From CBDTTW01 sp965363675 (lineage in GTDB: Bacteria; Bacteroidota; Rhodothermia; Rhodothermales; DASSAV01): DNA of 37,164 bases. Both the position numbers and the translations under genes were made by a program. The stretch covers positions 1-37,164 of the forward strand of contig CBDTTW010000007.1 in NCBI GenBank assembly GCA_965363675.1, written 5' to 3'. Positions 24,699 through 32,184 of the stretch are shown piece after piece. Each line of letters opens with the position of its first letter. Position 1 is the stretch's first letter. The notes under the pieces are model-generated. The model saw only the letters and a list, made by a program, of their open reading frames with translations. It was not told where the DNA came from and searched no databases.

Positions 24699-27600
24699 TT
24701 AGAGGGAGAGCCTCAACCCGAAGAACACGTTGCGCGGGTTCAGGAACGTCGCGAAAGGCTGGTTCGGCATGTCGATGTACGCCTTGTCGTCCAGCACCTG
24801 CTTCACGAAGCCCTGGTCCGCCTTCTGGTACGAGCCGTTCTTGAACTGGTAGTACTCGCCTTCGCCCGGCGTCTGGCCGGTCTGGAGGAAGTACAGGGCG
24901 CGCGTCGAAGCGCCGTCTACGATCAGTTCGCGCGTGACTTCGATCGGCACGAACTCGACCCCGGTCTTGCGGATGTCGCCCGGCTTGTCGCCGCCCGGGA
25001 TGAAGTCGTACGGAGCGCCGTTCTCAAAGTCCTCGAAGGTATTCTTGTCCCAGTGCAGCGAACGGTAGTAACGGAAGTCGTCCTTGTCGCCCCGGAAGCC
25101 CGAGGTGTAGAAGTGACGCTTGTTGAACACGTTCGTGAGGTCTGCAAAGAACTGGGCCTCGCCCACCTTCGTCTTGAAGTTCTTCGAGAAGCGCATGTCC
25201 ACCATCCAGTAGTCCTTCAGGTGGGTGTTGCCCTGCACGCCACGGATAGAGCTCTTGGCGCCTTCGAGCGCCTGGCCCGTCCACGTGCGGAGCTGGCCCT
25301 TGCGCCAGTCGCCGAGGAACGCGATGCGCCAGTCGCCCAGCACCGTCGAGAGCAGATCGTTGCCGAGGATCTTCTCGGGCACGAGGAACTCGATGTTCGC
25401 GCGGCCGAAAGGCTCGGGGATCGGCGTGCTCTGGTAGTGGTCGGTCGTCGTGCGTACGTAGTTGCGCATGCGGACCGGGTTCTGGTACTGGTTGGCGAAA
25501 CCGAAGTTGCCGCCCTTCCAGGCCAGGTACGTGTAGTTCACGAAGCCGCGCACCCAGTCGCCGCGGTTCTTGCTCAGCGTCACTTCGAAGCCGCGCACGT
25601 CCGAGTAGTTGTACGGATACGTCGCGTTGTACTTGACTTCGGAGTCGATGCTTTCAAACCACACCAGGCGCGGCTGGTTGGACATGTCGCGGTAGTAACC
25701 CGCCAGGCGCAGCGCGAACAGGTTGAACAAGCTCTGCTCGTAGCCCAGCTCGTACATGACCGTCTTCGGCATCGGGTGGTTCGGGTTGCCGATGCGCTGC
25801 ACGGCGCCCGTGTTGATCTTCTCGATGGTGAACAGATCCGTCGGGTTGAGCATCTGACGGAAGTGGCCGTAGTTGAAGTACAGCTTGCTGTTCGTCGTGA
25901 TCGGGAAGGAGACGCCCAGGCGCGGGCTCAGCGAGAACTGATGCTTCGTCGGCTCCTGCGCGAGCGCCGTGTCGATGCCGGCTACGCCCACCGAAGCGCG
26001 GAAAGCGCGTTCCCAGTCTTCGAACACGTACCAGTCGCCGCCGGCGTGGAAGTAGTCCATGCGCAGGCCGATGTTGGCGACCATGCCCTTGAACTCCAGC
26101 TTGTTCTGCGCGTAGAGCGCGCCCTGCTGCGGCTGCCGGCTCCAGACGTAGGTCGGGTTGGCGTGGTGCGGGTGGGCCGGGTCTACTTCACCGAAGTTGG
26201 TGTTGTAATCGTTGAAGTAGTATTCGAGGCCCGCCTTGAGCATGCTCCAGCGGTTGAGCTGGCTCGTCACGTCGAACTTCGCCCGCCACGTCGCGACGGT
26301 CGAGGAGTCGCGCGCGCTGAACCAGTGGCCGCCGTTGCGGATGCCGACGCCGAGCTGGTCGGTCTGGTCGCGCCACTGCCACCCGAAGGGCTCTTCCGTC
26401 AGATCGATCGGGCCGACGCTCTTGATGATCGTCGTGTCGCGCTCGGCGGTGGCGTACGTGTCGTAAGAGGTGCCGTTGCGCTGGAGCTGCACCTCGTAGA
26501 ACGTCGTCGGGCTGAGCGTGTGCGTGAACTGCGCGCCGATCATGTTGCGCGTGATGTCCATCGGGTTGCGGTAGTGGGTGGCCCACAGGGTGCCTTCGTT
26601 CCACTCGCGCGAGAGGCCCGTCTCCGTGGCAAAGTCCCACGGGTAGTACGGCATGCGGCCCGTCCACATGTTCGGCCAGCCGCCTTCGTTGTCGTTGATG
26701 CCTTCCTGCTTGGCCCAGAGGCCCTGAATCTGCAACTTCATGCCCTTGGCCAGGTCGGACGTCAGCTTGCCCTGGAAGGTGCGCTCGCCGTAGTCCTTGC
26801 GCAGCATCGGGATGACGTAGGCTTCCTGCACCTGGCGGTACGACGCCGTGAAGCGCAGGTCGCCGAGCATCTTGCTGACCACGGGCACCGGGCCGCCGAT
26901 CGTGCCGTCGAGCTCGTAGTCCGGATCGTGGATGCGGAGGTCCTTGCGCAGGTAGTGCTTGTAGGCTTCCTGAAGCTGCTGCGCCGTAACGTTGTTGCTC
27001 GGGTCGTTGTCCGTGTTGAAACGGTGGCGGGTCGCCAGGGCGTCCCAACCGTCAAACTCGGGATACTGGTTCTGCGTGTACTGATCCCACACGCCGCTCT
27101 TGGTGCCCTTGAAGGCCACTTCGTTGTCGAAGTAGGGGCGCACCCAGAACGAGGTCGGGTCGTTCGGCATCACGTCGTCGAAGTACTTCTGCGACGGGGG
27201 CGAGTAGCGCACCACCACGTCGGCGGAGTAGCGCTCGCGGCCGCCTTCCTTGGTCACTACGTTGACGAGGCCGGAGCGCACGTTGCCGTACTCGGCGTTG
27301 AAGCCGCCGGTCTGCACCTGCACTTCGTCCACGGCGGTGTAGCTCACGCCCGTAAACGGCACGTTGTCGCGACCGCTGGCCAGGTTGAGGCCGTCCACGC
27401 GGAAAGCCACCTGGTCGCCGCCGCCGCCGCGGATCGTCAGGCCGCGCTCGAAGCCGGCCTGGAGGCCGATCACCTCGGCCACGTCGGTCACCGGCAGGTT
27501 CTCGATTTCCTGCGCGCTCAGGTTGGCCACCGACGCCGAAACGTCGCGCTGCACCACCGGGCGCTCGGCTTGCACCGTCACCTCTTCCAGGCCGAACGTT

Positions 27601-27914
27601 TCTTCGCTGAGCTGGAAGTTCACCTCCGTCGTCAGGTCGATGTTCACGCGCACGGCCGACTTCGACTGCGGCGTGAAGCCGATATAGGTCGCCTTGAGTG
27701 TGTACGTGCCCGGACGCACGTTCAGGATAGTGTAGTAGCCGTCCACATCAGTCGTCGCACCTTGCGTCGTGCCCTCGATGACCACGTTCACACCCGGGAG
27801 CGGATCGCCGTTGTTGGCGTCCGTTACGGTTCCCGAGAGCTTGCCGGTCTGCGCGAGGCTTACTGAGGTGGGGACCAGTAAAGCAAGCATCCACAGTAGC
27901 TTTACTAACCTCAT
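24699..27914 (-). CDS. TonB-dependent receptor with carboxypeptidase-regulatory-like domain (cassette 1)
   Basis: A 1071-residue outer-membrane transporter. The signal peptide ends near LAQ at 20-22; residues 23-110 form the CarboxypepD_reg-like domain (SGTVTDANNGDPLPGVNVVI, TDVDGYYTILNVRPGTY). The plug follows with ERPVVQRDVSASVANLS, RGGGGDQVAFRVDG and EVQVQTGGFNAEYGNVRSG, then a long 22-strand-type barrel ending FGLRLSL. It imports a ligand using TonB energy; the ligand is unknown. This is an OAR/SusC-like architecture, but no SusD gene accompanies it. The start at 27914 has GGAGG seven bases upstream. A consensus promoter at 28231-28261 drives it, leaving a leader of about 310 bases. It is paralogous over its full length to the receptor at 32185-35397. 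Confidence 0.93.
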   Translation of the reverse strand: MRLVKLLWMLALLVPTSVSLAQTGKLSGTVTDANNGDPLPGVNVVIEGTTQGATTDVDGYYTILNVRPGTYTLKATYIGFTPQSKSAVRVNIDLTTEVNFQLSEETFGLEEVTVQAERPVVQRDVSASVANLSAQEIENLPVTDVAEVIGLQAGFERGLTIRGGGGDQVAFRVDGLNLASGRDNVPFTGVSYTAVDEVQVQTGGFNAEYGNVRSGLVNVVTKEGGRERYSADVVVRYSPPSQKYFDDVMPNDPTSFWVRPYFDNEVAFKGTKSGVWDQYTQNQYPEFDGWDALATRHRFNTDNDPSNNVTAQQLQEAYKHYLRKDLRIHDPDYELDGTIGGPVPVVSKMLGDLRFTASYRQVQEAYVIPMLRKDYGERTFQGKLTSDLAKGMKLQIQGLWAKQEGINDNEGGWPNMWTGRMPYYPWDFATETGLSREWNEGTLWATHYRNPMDITRNMIGAQFTHTLSPTTFYEVQLQRNGTSYDTYATAERDTTIIKSVGPIDLTEEPFGWQWRDQTDQLGVGIRNGGHWFSARDSSTVATWRAKFDVTSQLNRWSMLKAGLEYYFNDYNTNFGEVDPAHPHHANPTYVWSRQPQQGALYAQNKLEFKGMVANIGLRMDYFHAGGDWYVFEDWERAFRASVGVAGIDTALAQEPTKHQFSLSPRLGVSFPITTNSKLYFNYGHFRQMLNPTDLFTIEKINTGAVQRIGNPNHPMPKTVMYELGYEQSLFNLFALRLAGYYRDMSNQPRLVWFESIDSEVKYNATYPYNYSDVRGFEVTLSKNRGDWVRGFVNYTYLAWKGGNFGFANQYQNPVRMRNYVRTTTDHYQSTPIPEPFGRANIEFLVPEKILGNDLLSTVLGDWRIAFLGDWRKGQLRTWTGQALEGAKSSIRGVQGNTHLKDYWMVDMRFSKNFKTKVGEAQFFADLTNVFNKRHFYTSGFRGDKDDFRYYRSLHWDKNTFEDFENGAPYDFIPGGDKPGDIRKTGVEFVPIEVTRELIVDGASTRALYFLQTGQTPGEGEYYQFKNGSYQKADQGFVKQVLDDKAYIDMPNQPFATFLNPRNVFFGLRLSL

Positions 27915-28011
27915 AGTAGATCCTCCGATCTAGGTTTGTTAGATGTCCGCAGTACTAAAAGCCTGCGGCAGGTAGTTCATTCATTAGCCCGGCGACTACC
28001 CTACCAGGAGC

Positions 28012-28031
28012 GGAAGCGTTGTAGCGCTTCC
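28012..28031. promoter_or_regulatory. Inverted repeat GGAAGCG-N6-CGCTTCC in the leader of receptor 1
   Basis: 7-bp arms (28012-28018 and 28025-28031) around six bases, 98 bases upstream of the receptor start and downstream of the predicted transcription start. It could be an operator with AAGCG half sites or a hairpin in the mRNA leader. Confidence 0.4.
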
Positions 28032-28230
28032 AATACGAGCGCCTGGTCACAAGGGCCATGGCGCAAGTTCAAGCTATTGAACTTCAATATCAAGGGCGGC
28101 GCTGCGTTTTGCACGGCCTCCGCGGCGCCCCCTGCCCTGCCCGAACCGCCGGCTCCTGCCCGGCGCCTTGCTTCGTTTTTTCAGCGCGGCCGCTCCGGCG
28201 CTTGCAACTAACCCGTTACGGGCCCGTACG

Positions 28231-28261
28231 CAAAAATAGAACTGCGCCTGTTCTATTCAAA
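28231..28261 (-). promoter_or_regulatory. Bacteroidota-type promoter of cassette 1
   Basis: On the minus strand TTTG (28261-28258), 19 bases, then TATTTTTG (28238-28231): a perfect match to the TTTG-N19-TAnnTTTG consensus of Bacteroidota housekeeping promoters. Transcription would start near 28225 and run about 310 bases before the receptor ATG. Confidence 0.65.
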
Positions 28262-28321
28262 CGATTGCGCACGGCCGGTTTGTCAAAGCTTATCACCGCA
28301 AGGCAGCCCCGGCGCGCCGAC

Positions 28322-28339
28322 AGACTATTTATATAGTCT
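28322..28339. promoter_or_regulatory. AGACTAT-N4-ATAGTCT inverted repeat upstream of the cassette 1 promoter
   Basis: 7-bp perfect arms (28322-28328 and 28333-28339) with a 4-base AT spacer, about 60 bases upstream of the -33 element. Symmetry and position fit a regulator binding site. The regulator is unknown. Confidence 0.35.
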
Positions 28340-28540
28340 TACGCGCCTTCGTCCCTCGCCCGCGCAAGGGCGGGTATGCATTTTTGCCCTGCTGCACGCA
28401 CACCCGGACCGCTCCGGCGATCCGCCCCGTAGTTACGAAGCGCCGGGCTGATATTCAATCACTGCTCGCTGCGCCAGGCCGATCTCACGCACTTTTTATG
28501 GAGCAGAGCTATAGCAAGGTCGACATAATTAATAAATCAA

Positions 28541-28680
28541 TTTGAATAAATGTAAAAACCTTTTTTGATTTTGCCCTGCGCGCGCCTGGAATTTGATGCC
28601 CAGCTACGCCTGCCGAAATTGGAAAGACCATCCATAAAAAGGGCGGAATAGGTAGGACCACCTATTCCGCCCTTTTGGCG
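28541..28680 (+). ncRNA. Candidate short plus-strand RNA between the cassettes
   Basis: On the plus strand TTTG (28541-28544), 21 bases, then TGATTTTG (28566-28573) is one base off the Bacteroidota promoter consensus. A transcript starting near 28580 would meet the strong hairpin at 28637-28676, which ends in TTTT on this strand, giving an RNA of about 100 bases. No open frame of note lies inside. Speculative. Confidence 0.25.
28637..28676 (-). terminator. Strong bidirectional terminator of cassette 2
   Basis: A perfect 17-bp stem (28637-28653 with 28660-28676) and 6-base loop. T tracts flank it on both strands, so it can stop transcription from either side. On the minus strand it lies 20 bases past the PorV-like stop. 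Confidence 0.9.
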
Positions 28681-28695
28681 TTGCGCCCGCGCTGC

Positions 28696-29754
28696 TCAGA
28701 ACCCGACTTGCAGCGCGATCCGGCTTACCGAGCCGAAGATGCCGAAGTTTGTGTAGGCGTAGTCCGCGCCGATGCCGAAGCCGCCGAGCGACGAGTGCAG
28801 GCCGGCGCCCAGGCTGACGCCCTGCTCGTCGGTCGGGTAGCCGTAGCCCGCCCGGAGCGACAGCGTGTTCATGAAGGTATACTCCCCGCCGAGCCGCAGA
28901 TTCTCGTCGAAGTCGCGCGGGCGGTCGGCGTCGAGGCCTACGCGCAGCGAATGCATCTTCCGGTCGAGGCCCGTAAAGTCCATCAGGTCCATCGAGATGC
29001 CCATCCGGAAGACGAGCGGCAGCTCGAAGTTCTCCTCGAAGTACTTGACCTCCTGGGCGAAGTTGCGCGCCGTCATGGCGAAGTTCAGGCTCTTGTAGCC
29101 CGTTTTGTAGAGCAGCCCGAAGTCGAAGGCCATCGTGCTCAGGCTATTATCGTTCATCTCGTAGGAGCCCGCCGCCGTCGCATCGGGCCGCAGTACGCCC
29201 TGGTCGAAGTTCTGGTTGACGTATTTGAGGTGCCCGCCGACGGCGAACCGGTCGGTGAGGGCCTTGGCATAGCCGAACCCGGCGGCCAGGGCCGTGGGGG
29301 TGGGGTTGGCAAGACCCAGCTCGCTGTAGCGCTGGAAGCCGCTCGGCGTGTCGGAGCGGATCGTGCCGATGACCTCGCCGTAGTCGGCCGCCGTAAACGA
29401 GAAGCCGAAGACGCCGTAGGCGCCGCCGGCCGGCGCAAACGCAATGGCGGCGGCGTTATAGTTGATGTCTGCGATGTATTGCGTCTGGCCGGCAGCGGCG
29501 CTGAACGTGCTCGTCATGGCCGAGAGCGCCGCCGGGTTGTAGAGCATCGCCATGGCGCCCTGGCGGCTGTCGGCCGTCACGGCGTCGGCGAGGGCGGCGG
29601 CGCGCGGGTCCATCGAGACCGAGAGAAACTTGAAGCCGGTCTGAGCGATCTTGTCGGTGGGCGGTTGCGCCACCACATCCTGCGCTCGCGCGTCGGCGAC
29701 GAGGCAAAGCGCCAGGAGCGCCGCCGGCAAGATACTGTAAACGATTTTATGCAT
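28696..29754 (-). CDS. PorV/PorQ family outer-membrane barrel (cassette 2)
   Basis: A 352-residue beta-barrel with a signal peptide ending near ARAQ at 22-25. It follows the same plan as the cassette 1 paralogue: IAQTGFKFLSVSMDPRAAALADA, YNPAALSAMTS, YIADINYNAAAIAFAP, FDFGLLYKTGYKSLNFAMTARNF, SLRVGLDADRPRDFDENL and TDEQGVSLGAGL. It is expected in the outer membrane as a PorV-like shuttle or PorQ-like factor for the secreted protein encoded just upstream. The ATG is at 29754, 75 bases after the secreted-protein gene, with a GC hairpin in the gap. It ends at the bidirectional terminator. Core PorV of the type IX machine is usually encoded elsewhere, so this looks like a dedicated copy. Confidence 0.85.
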   Translation of the reverse strand: MHKIVYSILPAALLALCLVADARAQDVVAQPPTDKIAQTGFKFLSVSMDPRAAALADAVTADSRQGAMAMLYNPAALSAMTSTFSAAAGQTQYIADINYNAAAIAFAPAGGAYGVFGFSFTAADYGEVIGTIRSDTPSGFQRYSELGLANPTPTALAAGFGYAKALTDRFAVGGHLKYVNQNFDQGVLRPDATAAGSYEMNDNSLSTMAFDFGLLYKTGYKSLNFAMTARNFAQEVKYFEENFELPLVFRMGISMDLMDFTGLDRKMHSLRVGLDADRPRDFDENLRLGGEYTFMNTLSLRAGYGYPTDEQGVSLGAGLHSSLGGFGIGADYAYTNFGIFGSVSRIALQVGF

Positions 29755-29793
29755 ACGGGTAACCTATTCGGAGGGAGAACCTGAAGTTCGGGC

Positions 29794-29823
29794 GGGGCGC
29801 GGCAGAGGGAGCCGCCGCGCCCC
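29794..29823 (-). promoter_or_regulatory. GC hairpin between secreted-protein gene and PorV-like gene (cassette 2)
   Basis: A perfect 10-bp inverted repeat (29794-29803 with 29814-29823) in the 75-base junction, with no T tract after it on the minus strand. It is the positional counterpart of 22347-22378 in cassette 1, with a different sequence. Confidence 0.6.
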
Positions 29824-29829
29824 GGCCCG

Positions 29830-32046
29830 TTAGCGCACGATGAGGATCTTGCGGATGACCTGCTCGCCGGTCTCGTCGTTGGTGATCACGGCGAGGTAGA
29901 GGCCGCTGGCGATGAGCTGGCGGCTGGAAGTCAGCAGGTACCAGAACTCGTCGCTGCTGCCGTCGCGGTGGTTGAGAGTCGTGACGAGTTCGCCGATCTC
30001 CGTGTAGATCTTGATCGTCGCCGCGCCCGGCAGCCCGTAGAAGGCGATCTTGTCCTGCTTGTCGCCGAAACGCACGTTCGCCTCGGAGCCGATGATATAC
30101 GGGTTCGGCACCACGACGATCTCGTCCATGTTATTGCCGGCCGGGCGGCGCAGGAAGGCCGGCTCGTAGGTTTGCGTGTAATAACGGCTGCTCTTGAGCG
30201 GTTTACCGACGGGGGTGCCGGCCACCGGGTTGGTGTTGGCCGCGCCGACGGCCTGGAGGTAGTAGTAGTACGAAATGCCGCGCTGCACGCTCGGGTCCTC
30301 GAAGGATTTGGCGCTGGCCAGCAGCGTTGCGATGCGCGAGTAGACGCGCGCGCTGTCGGGCACGCCGAAGGCTCCCTGGATGCTCTTGGCGCCGGGGACG
30401 CCGTAGTACTCGTTGGCGGCGCGCCAGACCTCCCAGCCGCCCGCTGGGTTCTCGCCGGGGAAGGCTTCCCACGTGAGCGTAATCTTGTCGTTGCCCGAGC
30501 GCACGTTGAACGCCTTGGGCGGCTTCGGCGGGCGCGCGAGGGCGTAGCCGCTGTTGTAGTTGTCGCGCGCCATGCGGAACAGCTTGAACAGCGAGTCGCG
30601 GGCCGTCATGACCCACTGGTTCTTGGTCAGCTTCTCGTTGGCGTCGATGACGCCGTTCTTGTTGGCGTCGTACTCGATGAGGCGGTCATCCTTCGCCCCG
30701 GAGAGCTTGTACTGGCGCCCGATGGTATAGGCCGCGTGGTCGGAAAGGCCGGCGGCGCCTTCGGCCAGCACGATCTTGATTTCCTGGCCCGGCTCCATGT
30801 CGTACGGACCGTAGGCGTTGACGTAGCCGAAGCCGCCCACGATGCCCAGCGACGGGTCGTTTTTGCTGGCGGCGAAGTTGCCGGTCTTGTCCACCAGCCA
30901 GGCGTGCGTCGGGTTGGAGTGCGGGTTCGAGCCGGGGGCCGCCAGCGCATCGCGGAACGAGCCGCGATTGATGAAGTCGCGCTCGAGCTGCATCTTGTTC
31001 AGATCGGTGTGGTCGTTGCCCGTCGTCAGGTCGGAGTAGTCCGAGTTGAGGTAGGTCATCAGGCGGGGCTGCGCGATGTCGTCCGGGGCCTGCTCGCCCG
31101 GCTTGTGGGCGTACTTGTCGGCGTGCAGAATCACGGTGCCGACGAAGTTGGCCGAGCCGAGGCGCCCCAGGGTGTCGTCGCGGATGGGGTTGTCGCCGAC
31201 CTTGTACCAGATCGGGTTGCCGAGCGTGTGGAACTGCGAGCGCTCCTGCGTATAGCCCACCCACGAAAACTGCGCGCGGAAGTCGGCGCCGTACTGCGGG
31301 TTGATGTCGGGCGCTACGGCGTCGTTCATGGTGTAACGGCCCCAGTCGAGGCTGTTCGGGAAGTTCGAGCCGCGGCCGGAGGGCGTGTTGCCGGTGGGGC
31401 GGTCCAGCAGCACCAGGTACACCTGCTTGAGCTTCTGGTTGGGCAGCTCGACCTCCGGGTCGTCGTCGATGTTGCCGGTGTTGGTCAGCGTGTACTCGAC
31501 GACGTGATAGTCGTCGTTGTACTCCTGCGCAAACTGCATGGCGCGCCGGTTGATCGTTACGCCGACCGACGTGTTGATGACCGAGTTGACCATGCGGTCG
31601 GCCTTGATGGCCGCCTCCACCTTGTTGACGATGACCGGGCGCTGGAACGTCTCCAGGCCGTCCACCTCGACGCGCGGCTTGTCGAACTGCGAGATCACTT
31701 CGTGCGAGATGTCGAACATCTCGCCGATGCCGAGGCCGCGCGGCCCGATATGCGAGGTGCGGATGGGCCACGCCTTGCCCTGCGGGTCCGTCCAGTCGAG
31801 CGCGCTCACCCACAGCCCTTTCCAGCGGTTGCTGCGAACGTTGGTGCGCAGGCCGGGGTAGTTCCACTGCTGCGCCTGGTTTTCCGGCTCGGCGCCGCCG
31901 GAGAGGTACTCGTGGTGGAAGTCGCCCACGTTGAGCCACTTTCGGGACCATTGCGCCCGGGCGTCGCCGGCGGCGGCGCACAGCACCACCAGCGCCACAG
32001 CGGCGGCCAGCAGCCCGGACTTGTTGCGGATCGTAGACCTATTCAT
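29830..32046 (-). CDS. Large secreted protein with FnIII-like domain and T9SS-like C-terminus (cassette 2)
   Basis: A 738-residue paralogue of the cassette 1 secreted protein. The signal peptide ends near ARAQ at about 29-32. Shared pieces include LSGGAEPEN, PIRTSHIGPRGLGIGE, EYTLTNTGNIDDDPE, RDDTLGRLGSAN, PGSNPHSNPTHAW, AAYTIGRQYKLSG, WEAFPGENPAGGWE and YYYYLQAVGAANT. The C-terminus (VVVPNPY, ATIKIYTEIGELVTTL, GLYLAVITND, ending RKILIVR) is sorting-domain-like. It has an extra loop DANKNGVIDANE that fits an EF-hand calcium site and is absent from the paralogue. The start at 32046 gives a normal signal peptide; the open frame further upstream would hide it. The function is unknown; a receptor partner at the cell surface is my inference. 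Confidence 0.78.
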   Translation of the reverse strand: MNRSTIRNKSGLLAAAVALVVLCAAAGDARAQWSRKWLNVGDFHHEYLSGGAEPENQAQQWNYPGLRTNVRSNRWKGLWVSALDWTDPQGKAWPIRTSHIGPRGLGIGEMFDISHEVISQFDKPRVEVDGLETFQRPVIVNKVEAAIKADRMVNSVINTSVGVTINRRAMQFAQEYNDDYHVVEYTLTNTGNIDDDPEVELPNQKLKQVYLVLLDRPTGNTPSGRGSNFPNSLDWGRYTMNDAVAPDINPQYGADFRAQFSWVGYTQERSQFHTLGNPIWYKVGDNPIRDDTLGRLGSANFVGTVILHADKYAHKPGEQAPDDIAQPRLMTYLNSDYSDLTTGNDHTDLNKMQLERDFINRGSFRDALAAPGSNPHSNPTHAWLVDKTGNFAASKNDPSLGIVGGFGYVNAYGPYDMEPGQEIKIVLAEGAAGLSDHAAYTIGRQYKLSGAKDDRLIEYDANKNGVIDANEKLTKNQWVMTARDSLFKLFRMARDNYNSGYALARPPKPPKAFNVRSGNDKITLTWEAFPGENPAGGWEVWRAANEYYGVPGAKSIQGAFGVPDSARVYSRIATLLASAKSFEDPSVQRGISYYYYLQAVGAANTNPVAGTPVGKPLKSSRYYTQTYEPAFLRRPAGNNMDEIVVVPNPYIIGSEANVRFGDKQDKIAFYGLPGAATIKIYTEIGELVTTLNHRDGSSDEFWYLLTSSRQLIASGLYLAVITNDETGEQVIRKILIVR

Positions 32047-32130
32047 AACGGTAGGAAGGTGCAAGGAGAGGGTTGGGGAGCGCCTCGCCGCATCGGGGGG
32101 GCGCACAGAGGCCGCGAGGCCCGGCGGCGG

Positions 32131-32175
32131 GGCAGGCCCTCCGGGAAGGCGCAAAGCGCCGCCCCGGAGCCTGCC
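32131..32175 (-). promoter_or_regulatory. Long hairpin between TonB-receptor gene and secreted-protein gene (cassette 2)
   Basis: A compound stem of 6 + 7 + 5 base pairs (32131-32136 with 32170-32175; 32139-32145 with 32163-32169; 32148-32152 with 32156-32160) with small bulges and a 3-base loop. It begins 10 bases after the receptor stop and has no T tract. Likely an RNA structure that limits or protects the transcript at this junction. Confidence 0.6.
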
Positions 32176-32184
32176 GCATTGCCG

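Larger units (their letters stand above)
27915..28630. other. Non-coding spacer and leader upstream of receptor 1
   Basis: About 700 bases with no credible gene. It contains the receptor leader, the inverted repeat at 28012-28031, the promoter at 28231-28261, an inverted repeat at 28322-28339, and an AT-rich island near 28505-28576 that carries a promoter-like sequence on the plus strand. Base composition is clearly less GC-rich than in the flanking genes. Confidence 0.6.

Noticed and set aside
25053..27866. A 937-codon plus-strand open frame across receptor 1
   Set aside because: Same shadow effect opposite the TonB-dependent receptor; no recognisable motif or start context.
27936..28336. 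Small open frames on the plus strand upstream of receptor 1
   Set aside because: They overlap each other and the promoter and leader of receptor 1, lack ribosome binding sites and show no protein-like features.
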